Of a stretch of DNA of 40,705 nt, positions 8,879 to 18,740 are shown piece by piece. The translations under genes and the position numbers were made by a program. The DNA comes from Chara braunii (Eukaryota > Streptophyta > Charophyceae > Charales > Characeae): assembly GCA_003427395.1 (NCBI GenBank), contig BFEA01000606.1:411200-451904 (forward strand), given 5' to 3'. How positions within the stretch are numbered: position 1 is the first letter of the stretch; every line of letters starts with the position of its first letter. The notes under the pieces were generated by a model, which was not told the DNA's origin, did not search any database, and worked only from the letters and a program-made list of their open reading frames with translations.

Positions 8879-10937
8879 TCCTACTCACCTCTCGTCACGG
8901 TCTCCGGTAAGGTCGCCACTTTGAACGCACTTAGGCCCTGAATCGTGCGGCCTACCTCCACGCGCCACCTTCTTAGGTAGGGTAGGTATAATCCTAATAG
9001 TCCCTCGACCAAACTATTCCATGGCTCCGTCAGATGCCATGATTAGTGATCACACCACTGATTACCACTATTTAAGTCGAACGGCAGCGACGTTTAAGCC
9101 TACCGGTCATAGGTCTATCTAAATAACTTTGGCAACGTCAGTCTCGTCAAGTCCTTCAATTCCACAAAAAAGTCGGACAACGTCCGACGTTGAAAACCCC
9201 GACAAATACCAAATACCCTTGTCAGGGTATTTGCCCCGACAACACGTCTCATATTTTCGTAATCCTAAGCAAGTTTGCAGTGAGAGAAACCGTTTTTTGT
9301 ACACCCTAGGTGTGAAGGGCGTCTTATACTTACATTATATACATGGTTAACAACCACCACGTCTATATGTTTCTTCCACTAGTCAAGTCTATATTCAGGT
9401 CGTAGCTAAGTTTTATAATATACGAACTACGAGTCATCAAGGTTTCTAAAATACCTACAGTCGTATCTTGTGTCATTATGTGTGGTTTTGTCACACGAAG
9501 TTTACATAAAGTTACATCAGGGAGTATTTCACTTGTGAGGATTTAAACTATACGAATCACCATCTATATGGGTTACCTCAGCCTCTACTCATACCGATGA
9601 TCGCTAGCGGTCAATCTCTATAAATATTATCAGACCCTTTCGCCCTTCCACTAACCAGGGTCATCACGCTATCTTGGTTGCTGTAAGTTGGTTCACAAGA
9701 TGCTTACATTTTATTTTGTGTCACTACGTCAGTGATAATCATGGGATTGTTGACCTTATTTTTTGTTGAGTCATAGTTCTGATTTTAACTTCTGCTCAAC
9801 CGATATATTTTGGTGAGGACTATACGAAATATATGACTTTTGAGGTCCCCTACTCTTCATTTACTGTCATTTGATAAATGGTCAAATTAATGTTACCAGC
9901 AAAACTCTCAATAATATTCTTGAAGTTTATTGTTGATGAACGTCGAGGATACTTACACTTTGCCTACGAGGAAACAACTTGCAACCATGTTGTTAAAGTT
10001 TGGGAAACCACTGGTGTGTCACCGTAGTATCACGACCTCAATTATTACACTTGTGTGCCCCCAAATTTTGCTCAGTCTGCACAGATTCACCCTAACACTC
10101 ATTTCCCTGCATTTGACGAGTAAGTTATATGAATTATCAAAATTTTAAACTGAACGGGCTGACCAATTACGAATAAATCATGCATTCAAAGTTGGATAAT
10201 ATGCTCATTGACACATGTTACTTGCAATTTCAAGTGCATACACTTCGCAAATTAAGGCATCGTTTTTTCGGCCTATCCCACACTCTCTAGGTCATCAGCT
10301 CTAACATCTCTCATAATCTTGTAAACTTACAAGCGAAGTTGCCAAATTACTTGCGTTAAACTTACACTGACCATGTATACAACGTTGTCGGTGCGAATAC
10401 CCTTACAAAGGTATCCGCCCTGTTTTTTGCAAATAACAGAAAATAAGTTGAGTTCGAAACTTAAGTATACCACGTGAGTCGCGACAATGTCTAGTTTACG
10501 ATGATAAAATGAATGATTAGAGTAGGGAATGTATGAATGTGCAAACTTAAGGCGCGAGTGATTTCTTTTCTTTGATGATTGAAGAGTCGACGTAGTTGCT
10601 GGCCAAGTTCTTATTTTTTCTAATTAAACTATGATTAAAAAAATTTTATCTCTTGATTGGTACGCTTACCTGTGATGCGTGCGTACGTCTGGAGGACGAC
10701 ATCGACAATGTTTCGGTAGACCCGCGTGTTGCGCAGTATCTGTTTTTTTAGGTATACATCAAAGTTAGACGCAGCCTGGGCCTTACACTATTCGTTACAA
10801 CATCTGACTTTCATTGAAGAGATTAAGGGATCCAGATCGAGTGGCGACGACGCAGGGATACCAGAGTAGTGCGAAAGGATCGAGGGGTTGAGAACCCGGC
10901 GGGGCTATCCTCCTTGGTTTTGCCGTCGGCGACGTTA
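8877..10937. other. Non-coding region with an inverted pair of related hairpins
   Basis: No gene is visible. 9210-9230 forms a perfect 10-bp stem (CAAATACCCT/AGGGTATTTG, loop TGTC). Its minus-strand context GTTGTCGGGGCAAATACC is matched on the plus strand at about 10382-10400 by GTTGTCGGTGCGAATACC, which also folds. The rest is AT-rich to mixed DNA without frames longer than about 80 codons. Confidence 0.4.
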
Positions 10938-11861
10938 GAACGGTGCTAGTGTTTTCTTTTTCCTTGTTCATCATATTATCACGATTAAAAGTTTTTAAAT
11001 ATTTTTATTATTTATTATTGTATTATTATTATTTTGCTTCGGTGGTCTTTGACTCGGACATGACGAAGGATTTTAAAAGCCGCCACGAAGGTCGAGGACT
11101 TTGAGCACGCGCTTCCTTCAGTTGACCTATCGGTTTGTGCTTGTTCGGGATGCCGACAAAATTCCTCTATCATGCCCATCGTTGAAAACGTGGACCAAGA
11201 AGGCCAACGTGTGTGAGAGTGGTGGGGTCCGTGGTCGTGGCTTCCCTCACGTCCCACCTAAAGAGCGTCGATAGCCTAAAGTGGAAGGGAATTGGAGAAC
11301 ATTCTAGGCGAGCCTGTGGGGATGCAGCCTGAAGGTGGCGGGGTTTTATTGCGGGTATACGGTCCGCCCCCAGCTGCAGCGGCCGCTCACATGGAACCGC
11401 CCCCACAGTAGTTCAACAAGGATCGTCATCCGACTGCTTGGCACTACCACCAAGATCTCCGTCAGGGTCCCCACCACTTAGGCGCACTGCAGGCCTAGCA
11501 GCGGGCGAGTACCCTCCCACACACTGCAACACGAGGCCGTCGACCTTTGGGGCTGATCAGGTTGGCAGACAGAATGATACACATTCGTTAGCAGTCTTCG
11601 CACCCACGACCGACGCTTTGCAGTCTGTACTGGTCAAAGTTGCGGTGTCGGGGTCAATGCATGGGCTAGCGCAGGGAGAAAGTGCAAAAGAACGGGAGAG
11701 ATTGACCGCTACCGGGGGCAGCCTTGGTAGAGATATCGGGAGTTGCACTACAGTTAGTAGAGACGAGGTGTGCAACCGTAGAAAGGTCGTAGAAAATGAA
11801 TTTGCATCCAGATGTGAATCCGGGTTAGGAATGTTCGAAATAAAAACGGGGAAAGAATCGG
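10938..11861. other. Unassigned region with overlapping open frames
   Basis: A 173-codon plus frame (11438-11959) starts with ATG but is rich in Ser/Gly/Arg/Lys and shows no domain. Minus frames overlap it (11015-11257, 11170-11406 and 11557-11883). Its 3' end runs into the repeated units that follow. I see no reason to prefer one strand and do not call a gene. Confidence 0.25.
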
Positions 11862-12400
11862 ACATGGCGGAAAAGAAGAGCAAGAAAGAAGGATGCGATC
11901 ATGTCTCTCTCATTTTTAATCGATTCTTAGTGGGAGAGGAGGCGAGTTTGAGGTTTTAACCCCGGGCGAACTCAATGATCATGTTAGTTTGGCCAATGGG
12001 CTAGTAGGTTAGGAGTTAGAGTAAAAATGATGTGCGCCGAGCTTGAGTGGTGGCAGAGATGGTGGGAGTTAGGAAGGATAGATCTTACTCGATTCTTAAT
12101 AGAATCGAGTGAGGCAAGTTGCTAAACTAAGGTTTTCGGGGCTGGCGACCCTGAGTTTGAAGTTATATTAGGCAGGAAATGAGTGAACTAGGAGTTAGTA
12201 AGAGAAAGTCATGCACAAAAATGGCGGGGAAGCAAAGAAGAAGAAGGATGGAGAATGTTTGTCTCGCTCTTTTTCGGAGGAAATCGAGCGGGCAAACATG
12301 CTAACCTGGGGGTTTTGCCCAGGGCGAGGTTAATAAGAGTATTAGTTTAGCTGATGAATAGCTGGTTTCGACGATACGTAGGTGATGGGTTGCGTAGGGC
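11862..12400. repeat. Three diverged tandem units, each with its own hairpin
   Basis: Three units of about 180 bp share an ATGGCGG(A)n start, a GAAGAAGGATG block, a stem-loop and a GGCGAGTTTGAGG/GGGGGTTTTGCCC-type tail. A TTAG-TTAGGAG or ATTAGTTT segment follows. The stem-loop sits at the same place but its arms differ. Unit 1 has CTCTCTCA/TGGGAGAG (about 11903-11940). Unit 2 has a perfect 10-bp ACTCGATTCT stem with TAAT loop (about 12090-12113). Unit 3 has GTTTG..CGCTC/GAGCG..CAAAC (about 12257-12298). A further stem, TTTCGC/GCGAAA, lies near 12605-12624. Confidence 0.5.
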
Positions 12401-13971
12401 TATTGGAAAGGACGGACATGGCGGGGTGGAAAGAAGATTAACCACCCTTTTCTCAACGAAAGCAGGGAAGGAAAATTATGGATCCGGGACTTTCAAACGT
12501 TGTGAGCCGAATGGCGGCATCGATGTTTATAAGGAAGCGGCGTTTTTTGCCAGTGTGGCCATTAGAGGTTGCGCCTCGGAGCACTTTTCAAGGACAAAAT
12601 ATACCTTTTCGCATTTTAGCGAAAGATTAATCTCGATTCTGCTCATCCTACCGTTCGGAGTAGTATAAGGCAAGCTATGGGGTTGAGACTTACCTGTTGG
12701 TCGTTGCATTGCTGCTGACGTCAACTGGAGGCATCGTCGACTCATAAGTTGTTAATAGTTGTGTGGACAGCAGTCGAAGCGAGAACTTTTACCTGATGTG
12801 TGGGTGATCGCCCGTTCGTCCTCCTGTTATCAAGACAACACCAAAAACTACATGCATTACGAGAGGCTCACAAGGGCAATGAGAGGGGTGAAGAACGAAA
12901 AGGAAACCCAAAGCTTACCTGACTTACCTGTAGGCAGTTGGGGTTGGTTCGCCACTCTTTGGGTCCTGGTCATAGTCACGACCAGGTTCATGTAGAGGTG
13001 AATGCGATTAAACCATGACGACAGTTAAATACGTACGAAAGGTGATAAGCAGGAACGAAAGCAGGAGGAGGTTAGTGCATGAGAGGACGTGAGCACGCAA
13101 AGGAACGAGTGCGCATGAAAGTAAAATGCACGTGCGCTCAAGAGAGAGAGCGAGAGCGTGCTGTTCACAACCAGTACAGCGGGAGCATGCTGTTCGCAGC
13201 CAAAAGAGTGGGCGGGGGGGGCTTGAGAGTGTTGCGTCTCGATAGTTTGTCTTACATCCCGTGATTGCACAACATTCCTTTGGGCCGGCTGGTGGGTGTG
13301 GTATACCAGGTTAGTGTATGACTGTGGAGTGAAAGTGATAAGGAGGCCGGTTAGATGTGAGGGCACACACCTGTTTATCATTAAAGCGTGCAGGAAAGGA
13401 AATTCACACTTCCCTTAGTCATAGTTATTACAGATGCGAACAGTGCACAAATTGTCGTGCTGGCGGATTGCAGTCGTAGTTTCGGGACTTCAAACCTGTG
13501 TTGTTGCGGCGCCAAGTTGTCGTTGCGCTGTGCATAGTTGTTGACCTTGTTGCCACACGAGGTGGTTGAGTGTGTCGCGTCTCCCGCGGATATTTGACTG
13601 CATCTTGTTTGCATTTCGAATAAAGCACAAAGGGGGGTATGCGTTATTCGAACACAACTATTCAAGGCTGTGTAGCAACATTTTTTTGTCAGAGGGGGAT
13701 GATGTCACACATTGAGGAAGTGGACGGGTTGAAAAGGGGGTCACCGCAACAAAGTGGAGGTTCATCAGAGTGTCGTTGTTTCGTGTGTGGCCGCTGGCTG
13801 ATCATCCTGCTGCGATTGTTTTTGCCATCATTGTGGGGCCCTCAGGCGTACGAAGGTTTCAAGGCCCTCTCATGCGAGTCTGAAAGCACCTTTCTTAGAT
13901 TTGAGAGTCTCAAACATATCTCTTTCTGCCCTTCTCACTCTAAGTCTAGTCTATTGGTTCTAAGGAGAAGG
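12401..13971. other. Non-coding spacer
   Basis: No credible gene is found. A short duplicated GTGCTGTTCnCA(A/G)CCA motif occurs at 13158-13202 after a GAGAGAGAG tract. Frames at 12354-12668 (plus) and 13025-13381 (minus) are open but unrecognised. AATAAAGCAC near 13619 could serve as a polyadenylation signal, but nothing upstream supports a transcript. Confidence 0.3.
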
Positions 13972-14050
13972 CGGCAGGCGGGATTGCAACCCGTAGAACC
14001 ACATCAAAATTATGTGGGGAACCTGCCCACCGATTGCAGGAGCTCTGCCG
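13972..14050 (-). ncRNA. tRNA-like cloverleaf (degenerate tRNA or tRNA-derived head)
   Basis: Read on the minus strand, 79 nt fold as a cloverleaf. The acceptor stem is CGGCAG/CTGCCG (6 bp). The D-like arm is CCTGC/GCAGG with a 9-nt loop that contains GG. The anticodon-like arm is CACAT/ATGTG with the 7-nt loop AATTTTG. The T-like arm is CGGG/CCCG with loop TTGCAAT. Departures from a real tRNA are A instead of T at position 33, G instead of C in the TTC of the T-loop, a 5-bp D stem and a mismatch at the seventh acceptor pair. A central TTT would suggest Lys, but function is doubtful. A tRNA-derived repeat or an LTR end with fortuitous pairing are alternatives. Confidence 0.4.
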
Positions 14051-14304
14051 AAACTCAGGAGGAGTTTTGAAGGCAGGAAACCATCAGGTATACATGTTTA
14101 ACTATCTCTCTCTAACTTGAATTTTGTATGCATGTGTTCCCCTATGAGTTTTGTTTTCTTTTCAAGATTTAATCAGGTTGAAAGGAAGGAACATGTGTGA
14201 GAGTGAAACCTAAGTTTCTTCTTTATTTTGACTGAAAGTAGATTAAGGGGTGAACTGGAGGAAGGTGGGAGGAAGGCAGTTTGCATGCGTTTGACCGGGT
14301 CAAC

Positions 14305-15140
14305 CAACGACTGAGCATTGTTTCTAAGTTGAATGGCCCATGCCTATATTTATTTGGTTGTTTTTCGAAGGACCAGACATTGTTTCTAAGTTGAATGACC
14401 TGGTTGCTTTGATATTTATGAGGGTTTGCCTGAATGATCTTTGGAACCAAACATTGTTTCTAAGTGAATGGTTTGATCTGTCTGTTTCTTCTGCGGTTTT
14501 TGAATGAAGTTGGGCTAAGGGATCCAACTTCATGCTTTGAATGGTTTGGAGATAAGTTGAACATTGTTTCTAAGCTGAATGGTTCAGCCTCTTGTTTTAT
14601 TTCGAAGAGAGGATTTTTTGTCTAAGGCTAAATATTGTTTCTAAGCGGAATGGTTTAGCCTAAAACTACGCACATAAATATTAAACTGAGTATAACAGAA
14701 AAATATCTTATTCATATTTGCATGTGAACTGGCAGCTGAACATTGTTTCTAAGCTGAAAGGTCTAGCGCTAAGTCAGATCGCTAAGAAGAGAAGAGAAAT
14801 TACAGAATATAATTGGAAGTAATTAGGGTCAGCCGAGCATTATTTCTAAGTTGTATGGCTCAGTTCCCTGCCTATATTTTCATTTCCTTTGAGAACAAAG
14901 TTATAACTATTAAAATTTGGATATTAAACAGTTCAGGATGACCAGACATTGTTTCTAAGCTGAATTATCTAGTCATATGCCCAAAGAAGAAAAAATAAGT
15001 TATGCAACCCGTTTGTGTATATCCGAAGGCATGCTAGACATTGTTTCTAAGTTGAATGGTCTAACACCATGCCATATGTAAGTTTGGTATAAGGGAGGCA
15101 TGCTAGACATTGTTTCTAACGTGAATGGTCTAGCACCATG
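14305..15140. repeat. Ten stem-loops with constant core and covarying arms
   Basis: The core CATTGTTTCTAAGYTGAATG occurs ten times. Starts are 14316, 14378, 14452, 14562, 14633, 14741, 14838, 14947, 15039 and 15108. CATT pairs with AATG inside the core. The bases outside pair too, and they differ between copies: ACCAG/CTGGT in copy 2, CAAAC/GTTTG in copy 3, TGAAC/GTTCA in copy 4, AGGCTAAA/TTTAGCCT in copy 5, GAGC/GCTC in copy 7, TGAC.AGA/TCT.GTCA in copy 8, and GCTAGA/TCTAGC in copy 10. Copies 1 and 6 are weaker. Spacing is 62-110 bp. The last two units are a 69-bp direct duplication. No frame crosses the array. Nothing known to me matches it. Confidence 0.8.
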
Positions 15141-15435
15141 CCATATGTAAGTAGGGAATAAGGGATAAATCATATGAGGATTTCACGAACTAATCTATGA
15201 GGATTTGACTTGGGGATTAGTGAGAGTACTTACTAATGTGGTTTGGCCTTGCATGTGACTGAGTGAGATCACTACTAAGTCTGAGTTGCGGTCTGATAGG
15301 TAGTTGCTTTAGTTCCTCGCAACGTGCTAGAGTTATAGGAGTTAGTTTCATTTCGTGCATTTTTTAAGCTAGGTTTATTTTACTTAGGTCAATTTCTGCA
15401 TTTTTTTGGATATTTTATTATTCTACTTGGCATTG
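15141..15435. other. Spacer between two repeat arrays
   Basis: No gene is seen. A GAGGATTTGACTTGGGGATTAG segment near 15178-15215 resembles GAGGATTTTGAGTG ... CTTGGGGATTGG at about 16110-16180. The arrays may therefore belong to one larger repeated organisation. Confidence 0.35.
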
Positions 15436-16048
15436 TATAAATTTTGGTAAGCCACTTTCTCTACGGAAAGCGCTGCTGAAATTTCTACATAACAAGGGAG
15501 TTCATCAAATTTTGACTTTTCAAAGTTCAATTTGTCTAAATTTTATATATGACTCAGTAAAAATTTAGAAAGTCTTATTTTCTAAAGGGAGTGCCGCCAA
15601 AATTTTGCTCATTTAGGGAGTTAGACAAAGTTGGAGCTTGAGAAGTCAAAGTCATTTTAGATTCTGAACTTAGCTTTATATAAATCTAGGAATAACACTT
15701 TTCTAAAAGGAGTGCTGCCAAAATTTTTACAAATATAAGACGTTAGTTGAGTTTTGTCATAAGTTGAACTCAAGTCTAGCTTTTGAGTTTTTATTTGACT
15801 TAGTATAAATATGGGAAGTGTATATTTTTAAAGCAGATGCTGCCAAAAGTTTTACTAATTCAGATAGTTAGACAAAATTTGACTTTTGAGAGTTAAAAAT
15901 TATTTCAGTTTCATATTCAAACTATTATAAATTCTGAGAAAGCACTTTTCCTACGGGAAGCGCTTCTGAAATTTTCTTAGTTTAGAGGAGAAAGATTACA
16001 TTTTGACAGGTGACGATTCTGACGATCCACTCTGCATAGGAGAAACTT
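15436..16048. repeat. Five diverged tandem units of 122 bp
   Basis: Units start with TATAAAT or TAAAAAT at 15436, 15558, 15679, 15804 and 15926, giving periods of 122, 121, 125 and 122 bp. Each contains a GAAAG-CACTTTTCTA-AGGGAGTGCTGCC-AAAATTTT block, a GGGAGTTAGACAAA block and a TTTGACTTTT-GAGTT block. In units 1, 3 and 5 the CACTTTTC / GGAGTG-type halves pair into a hairpin. In units 2 and 4 the pairing is weak. The constant period despite strong sequence drift points to an old array. No coding frame is present. Confidence 0.7.
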
Positions 16049-17377
16049 TGTCAGGATCTACCTTTCTTTGAGCACTTGCTTAGAGGTAGATTCAAACTTA
16101 GTTAATTAAGAGGATTTTGAGTGAGATCGTGATATGGAGATTATTCTTTATAGACTTATCGGTTTAGCTTGGGGATTGGTCTGACCTTTGTTACCGGTCC
16201 TATAGATCGTTTGATTCAAGATCTGGGCTAAATTCAACTTGATCCCACGAGGATCATCTTCTGTTCTCACTGATAACAGGTCGGTTGTCGATTCGTCGGT
16301 TTACGATTCGATTCCAATCCACTCTTGCCACTCAACTTAAAGGCTTTAGCCATGTGGTTTGAATTGTTTCGTTGTGTATTTACCCGGACTTTATTGAATG
16401 ATCATTTAACAAAGATACTGAGTATTTTATTTTGAGAGTTGCACAAAAGAGTGAGGCTTGTATGACTAAAGCGAGGGGTGTGAACGTAGAGAATGATTGA
16501 AGTTGACCCCATGTAGTGTATGAGCTTTTGGTTGAATCTTTGATGATTGGAGGTATGTTTGGTGGTTCGGACTTTGGATTTGACTGTCTATGATCACATA
16601 CATATATATGCTTGAGAGGAATCTTACTCTGATTGTGAGAAGTGATCGTCACATAGTTATAACCCTTCATATATATGTACATACATACGCATTGGGTGTT
16701 CGCACGACCTACACGACCTACTGTTGTTTATACATACAACAGTTCACACGACCTATTGTAAGGGTTAAATATATTATGTTTTGGGAGAGAAGGGAGATCC
16801 CCTTTTATTCTTTTGTTTTTTAGAGTTTTATACTTGGACGTAATAGTCCGTGGCAGCCGTCAAAGTCAAACCCCTTGAGTTTTCTCTAGACCCTAAATGA
16901 TGGAATTGGTCTCTAGGGCAATAAGAGACAATTGCCACCAAAGGTATGAACCTATGTATTACTCACTCTCTGCAGGGGGCAGAAGAGGATGTGGTTTTTA
17001 ATCGCACTCAGCGGTTGTGCAGCGTCGAGAGATTAACCCTTTTAGGCGCCTGTCAACCAACACTTGAGTGTCGAACGCGACCCTCGAGATTATCGAGGAC
17101 CACATGATTACGGGTACTATATAGTACGCCATCACTGTAACTGCTTGTGTAAGCATGCATTGCCAGTCGATATGAGAAGATCAGGCATCTGTGGGGTTTT
17201 ATACTAATTCTCACGCGTGTCACCTATCCAATTTCCGCGTTGGAAGGTTATGGGATGACTACAAAAGAGACTAAGAGTGTTGATATGTTGTTTTGTTTCG
17301 TGCTTTTCCGTGTGCGTGTGTGTGTGTTTAACATTTTTATGTTTTAAGTATGGTGTAGCACGTGGTAAGTGGGATGT
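16049..17377. other. Non-coding spacer
   Basis: No gene is visible. An AT-rich stretch at 16590-16690 has CATATATATG on both sides of a loop. CTGTTGT/ACAACAG (about 16720-16742) is a perfect 7-bp stem, and CACGACCTA is repeated three times at 16703-16758. A short (GT)n tract lies at 17312-17327. Confidence 0.35.
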
Positions 17378-17755
17378 GTCCTAGTCGACCGACGACAAGT
17401 TGAGCTTAGGACTTCAGCCCCCCAGTGCGTCGGTTTGCGTGCGGGTCCGATAGACGCGTAAGATCGCGCGTACCCCCTATGCTACATCGAACGAGAAACG
17501 CCCTCGGCTGGTCCACCTCTACGATTGCAACTGATTAACTTTCATATTGTGGACTGATAGCTCTGAGGGGATACGTCCACTGAAGGGAGGTGACAACTCT
17601 CTCAGGTGGAGGTAAGTTGTACCTCGTGTTGGCCCTATCTTATCGTAGGGGCTCGCGAGAGGTATGGCTGGCGCACTCGGCCGGAGCGGCCTGCGAAAGC
17701 TCCATGTGTATCGTGACGACGTAGACCGACTCCTGCGTGACGCAGCAGGGAGGGA
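17378..17755 (-). mobile_element. LTR-like terminal segment, copy 2 (inverted relative to 4.5-4.9 kb)
   Basis: Read on the minus strand it starts near 17742 with CGTCACGCAGGAG and ends with GTCGACTAGGAC near 17378-17389. The best-preserved shared blocks are 17486-17533 (AACGCCCTCGGCTG core) and 17639-17689 (TCGTAGGGG, then the GGCTGG stem-loop). Identity is patchy, so the two copies separated long ago. The segments face each other across about 12.5 kb. That arrangement fits two independent insertions better than the two ends of one LTR element, whose LTRs would be direct. Confidence 0.5.
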
Positions 17756-17789
17756 GAGATGGTTAACAACAAATACTATTTACAAGTCA

Positions 17790-18480
17790 TTTTCAGCCGC
17801 TTCAGGTCCCCACCTGAAACTTTTGAAATGACCTGAAGTGGTTTAAGCTTCTGAAAGGGGTTTCAAGTACCCCCATCCAAATGGTTGGATGGGGGTACCC
17901 AAAACCCCTTTCAGAAGCTTCAGCCACCCTAGCGGTTTCAAGTCCCCACCTTAAATTCCTTAAATGACTTGAAGTGACTGAAGCTTCTCAAAGGGGTTTC
18001 ATGTAGCTCCATCGAAATGGTTGGATGAGGGTAGCCGAAACCCCTTTAAAAAGTTTCAGCCACATCAGCGGTTTCAGGTCCCCACCTGAAAAAAAAAGGC
18101 TGAAATTATTGAAATGACCTAAAGTGGTTGAAACCGTTTTCAGAAGCTTCAGCCACTTCAGCGGTTTCAGGTCCCTGCCTAAATTTCATGAAATGACCTG
18201 AAGTGGTTGAAGCTTCTAAAAAGAGTTTCAGGTACCCCCGTCCAACCATTTTGATAAAGGTACCTGAAACCTGTTTGAGAAGCTTCAGCCACTTCAGGTC
18301 ATTACAGCGGTTTCAGGTCTCCACCTTAAATTCCTGAAATGACTTGAAGTGGATGAAAAAACAAGCAGAAGAAAAAATATATATATAAAACTTGTCCTCC
18401 AAACCACCCGAAACTTCCGAAATGACCTGAAGTGTCTTCAGGCCATTTCAGCGGTTTCAGACCACTTCAGAATCTTTCGT
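17790..18480. repeat. Tandem array of large palindromic units (CCTGAARTGG family)
   Basis: About five units start with AGCGGTTTCAGGTCCCCACC near 17793, 17932, 18067, 18158 and 18305, plus a partial one near 18450. The best hairpin, 17845-17920, has two 36-base arms around ATGG with 33 of 36 positions paired. Weaker pairing extends it by about 13 bases on each side. Within units, CCTGAAGTGG and its inverse recur, so smaller palindromes are nested inside larger ones. Unit 3 has lost most of one arm. The array lies directly between the LTR-like segment and the coding scrap at 18.5 kb, so it has probably expanded inside or beside an old element. Confidence 0.8.
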
Positions 18481-18740
18481 TCTGAAATTTCAAGTGGTCA
18501 TTAACCATTAATGTCGGTGGGGTCCGGCCCTTGTGCGGTGCGGGACCGATGCGCTCGACAACGTCTTCTTTCTGTGCCCATACCACATACCGTCTGATTA
18601 ATCTGTCGAAAGACTTTGTGAATACCTCGTCCCCATCATCTTCGAAGGTCATAACGAGTTCGTAGTTGCTAGCATCGTATCTTACCAAGTTACCGACAGT
18701 AACCCTTTACACATTGAGTACCTCGTACGTTAACTTGATA
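18467..18740 (-). pseudogene. Broken coding fragment of unknown family
   Basis: The minus frame from about 18740 to 18467 reads as convincing protein: IKLTYEVLNV, one in-frame TAA, then RVTVGNLVRYDASNYELV. A very acidic FEDDGDEVF stretch and RLIRRYVVWAQKEDVVERIG follow. The last motif is shared with the scrap before LTR-like copy 1 (DVERIGP at 4476). This suggests the C-terminal part of the protein of one element family, lying upstream of its terminal repeat. I do not recognise the domain. The nearest alternative is a decayed host exon. Confidence 0.45.

Noticed and set aside
11438-11959. 173-codon plus-strand open frame
   Set aside because: No recognisable domain, overlapping minus frames of similar size, and its 3' end runs into a repeat unit. 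Kept only as a note in the region entry.
14305-15140. CRISPR-like array (short repeats with unique spacers)
   Set aside because: Spacing is irregular (62-110 bp), copies are not identical, there are no cas genes, and the organism is eukaryotic.
4476-17755. Whole 13-kb unit as one transposon with terminal inverted repeats
   Set aside because: The copies are strongly diverged, end differently, and each has its own coding scrap on the outer side. Two separate LTR-type insertions are simpler. Kept only as an alternative in the finding.
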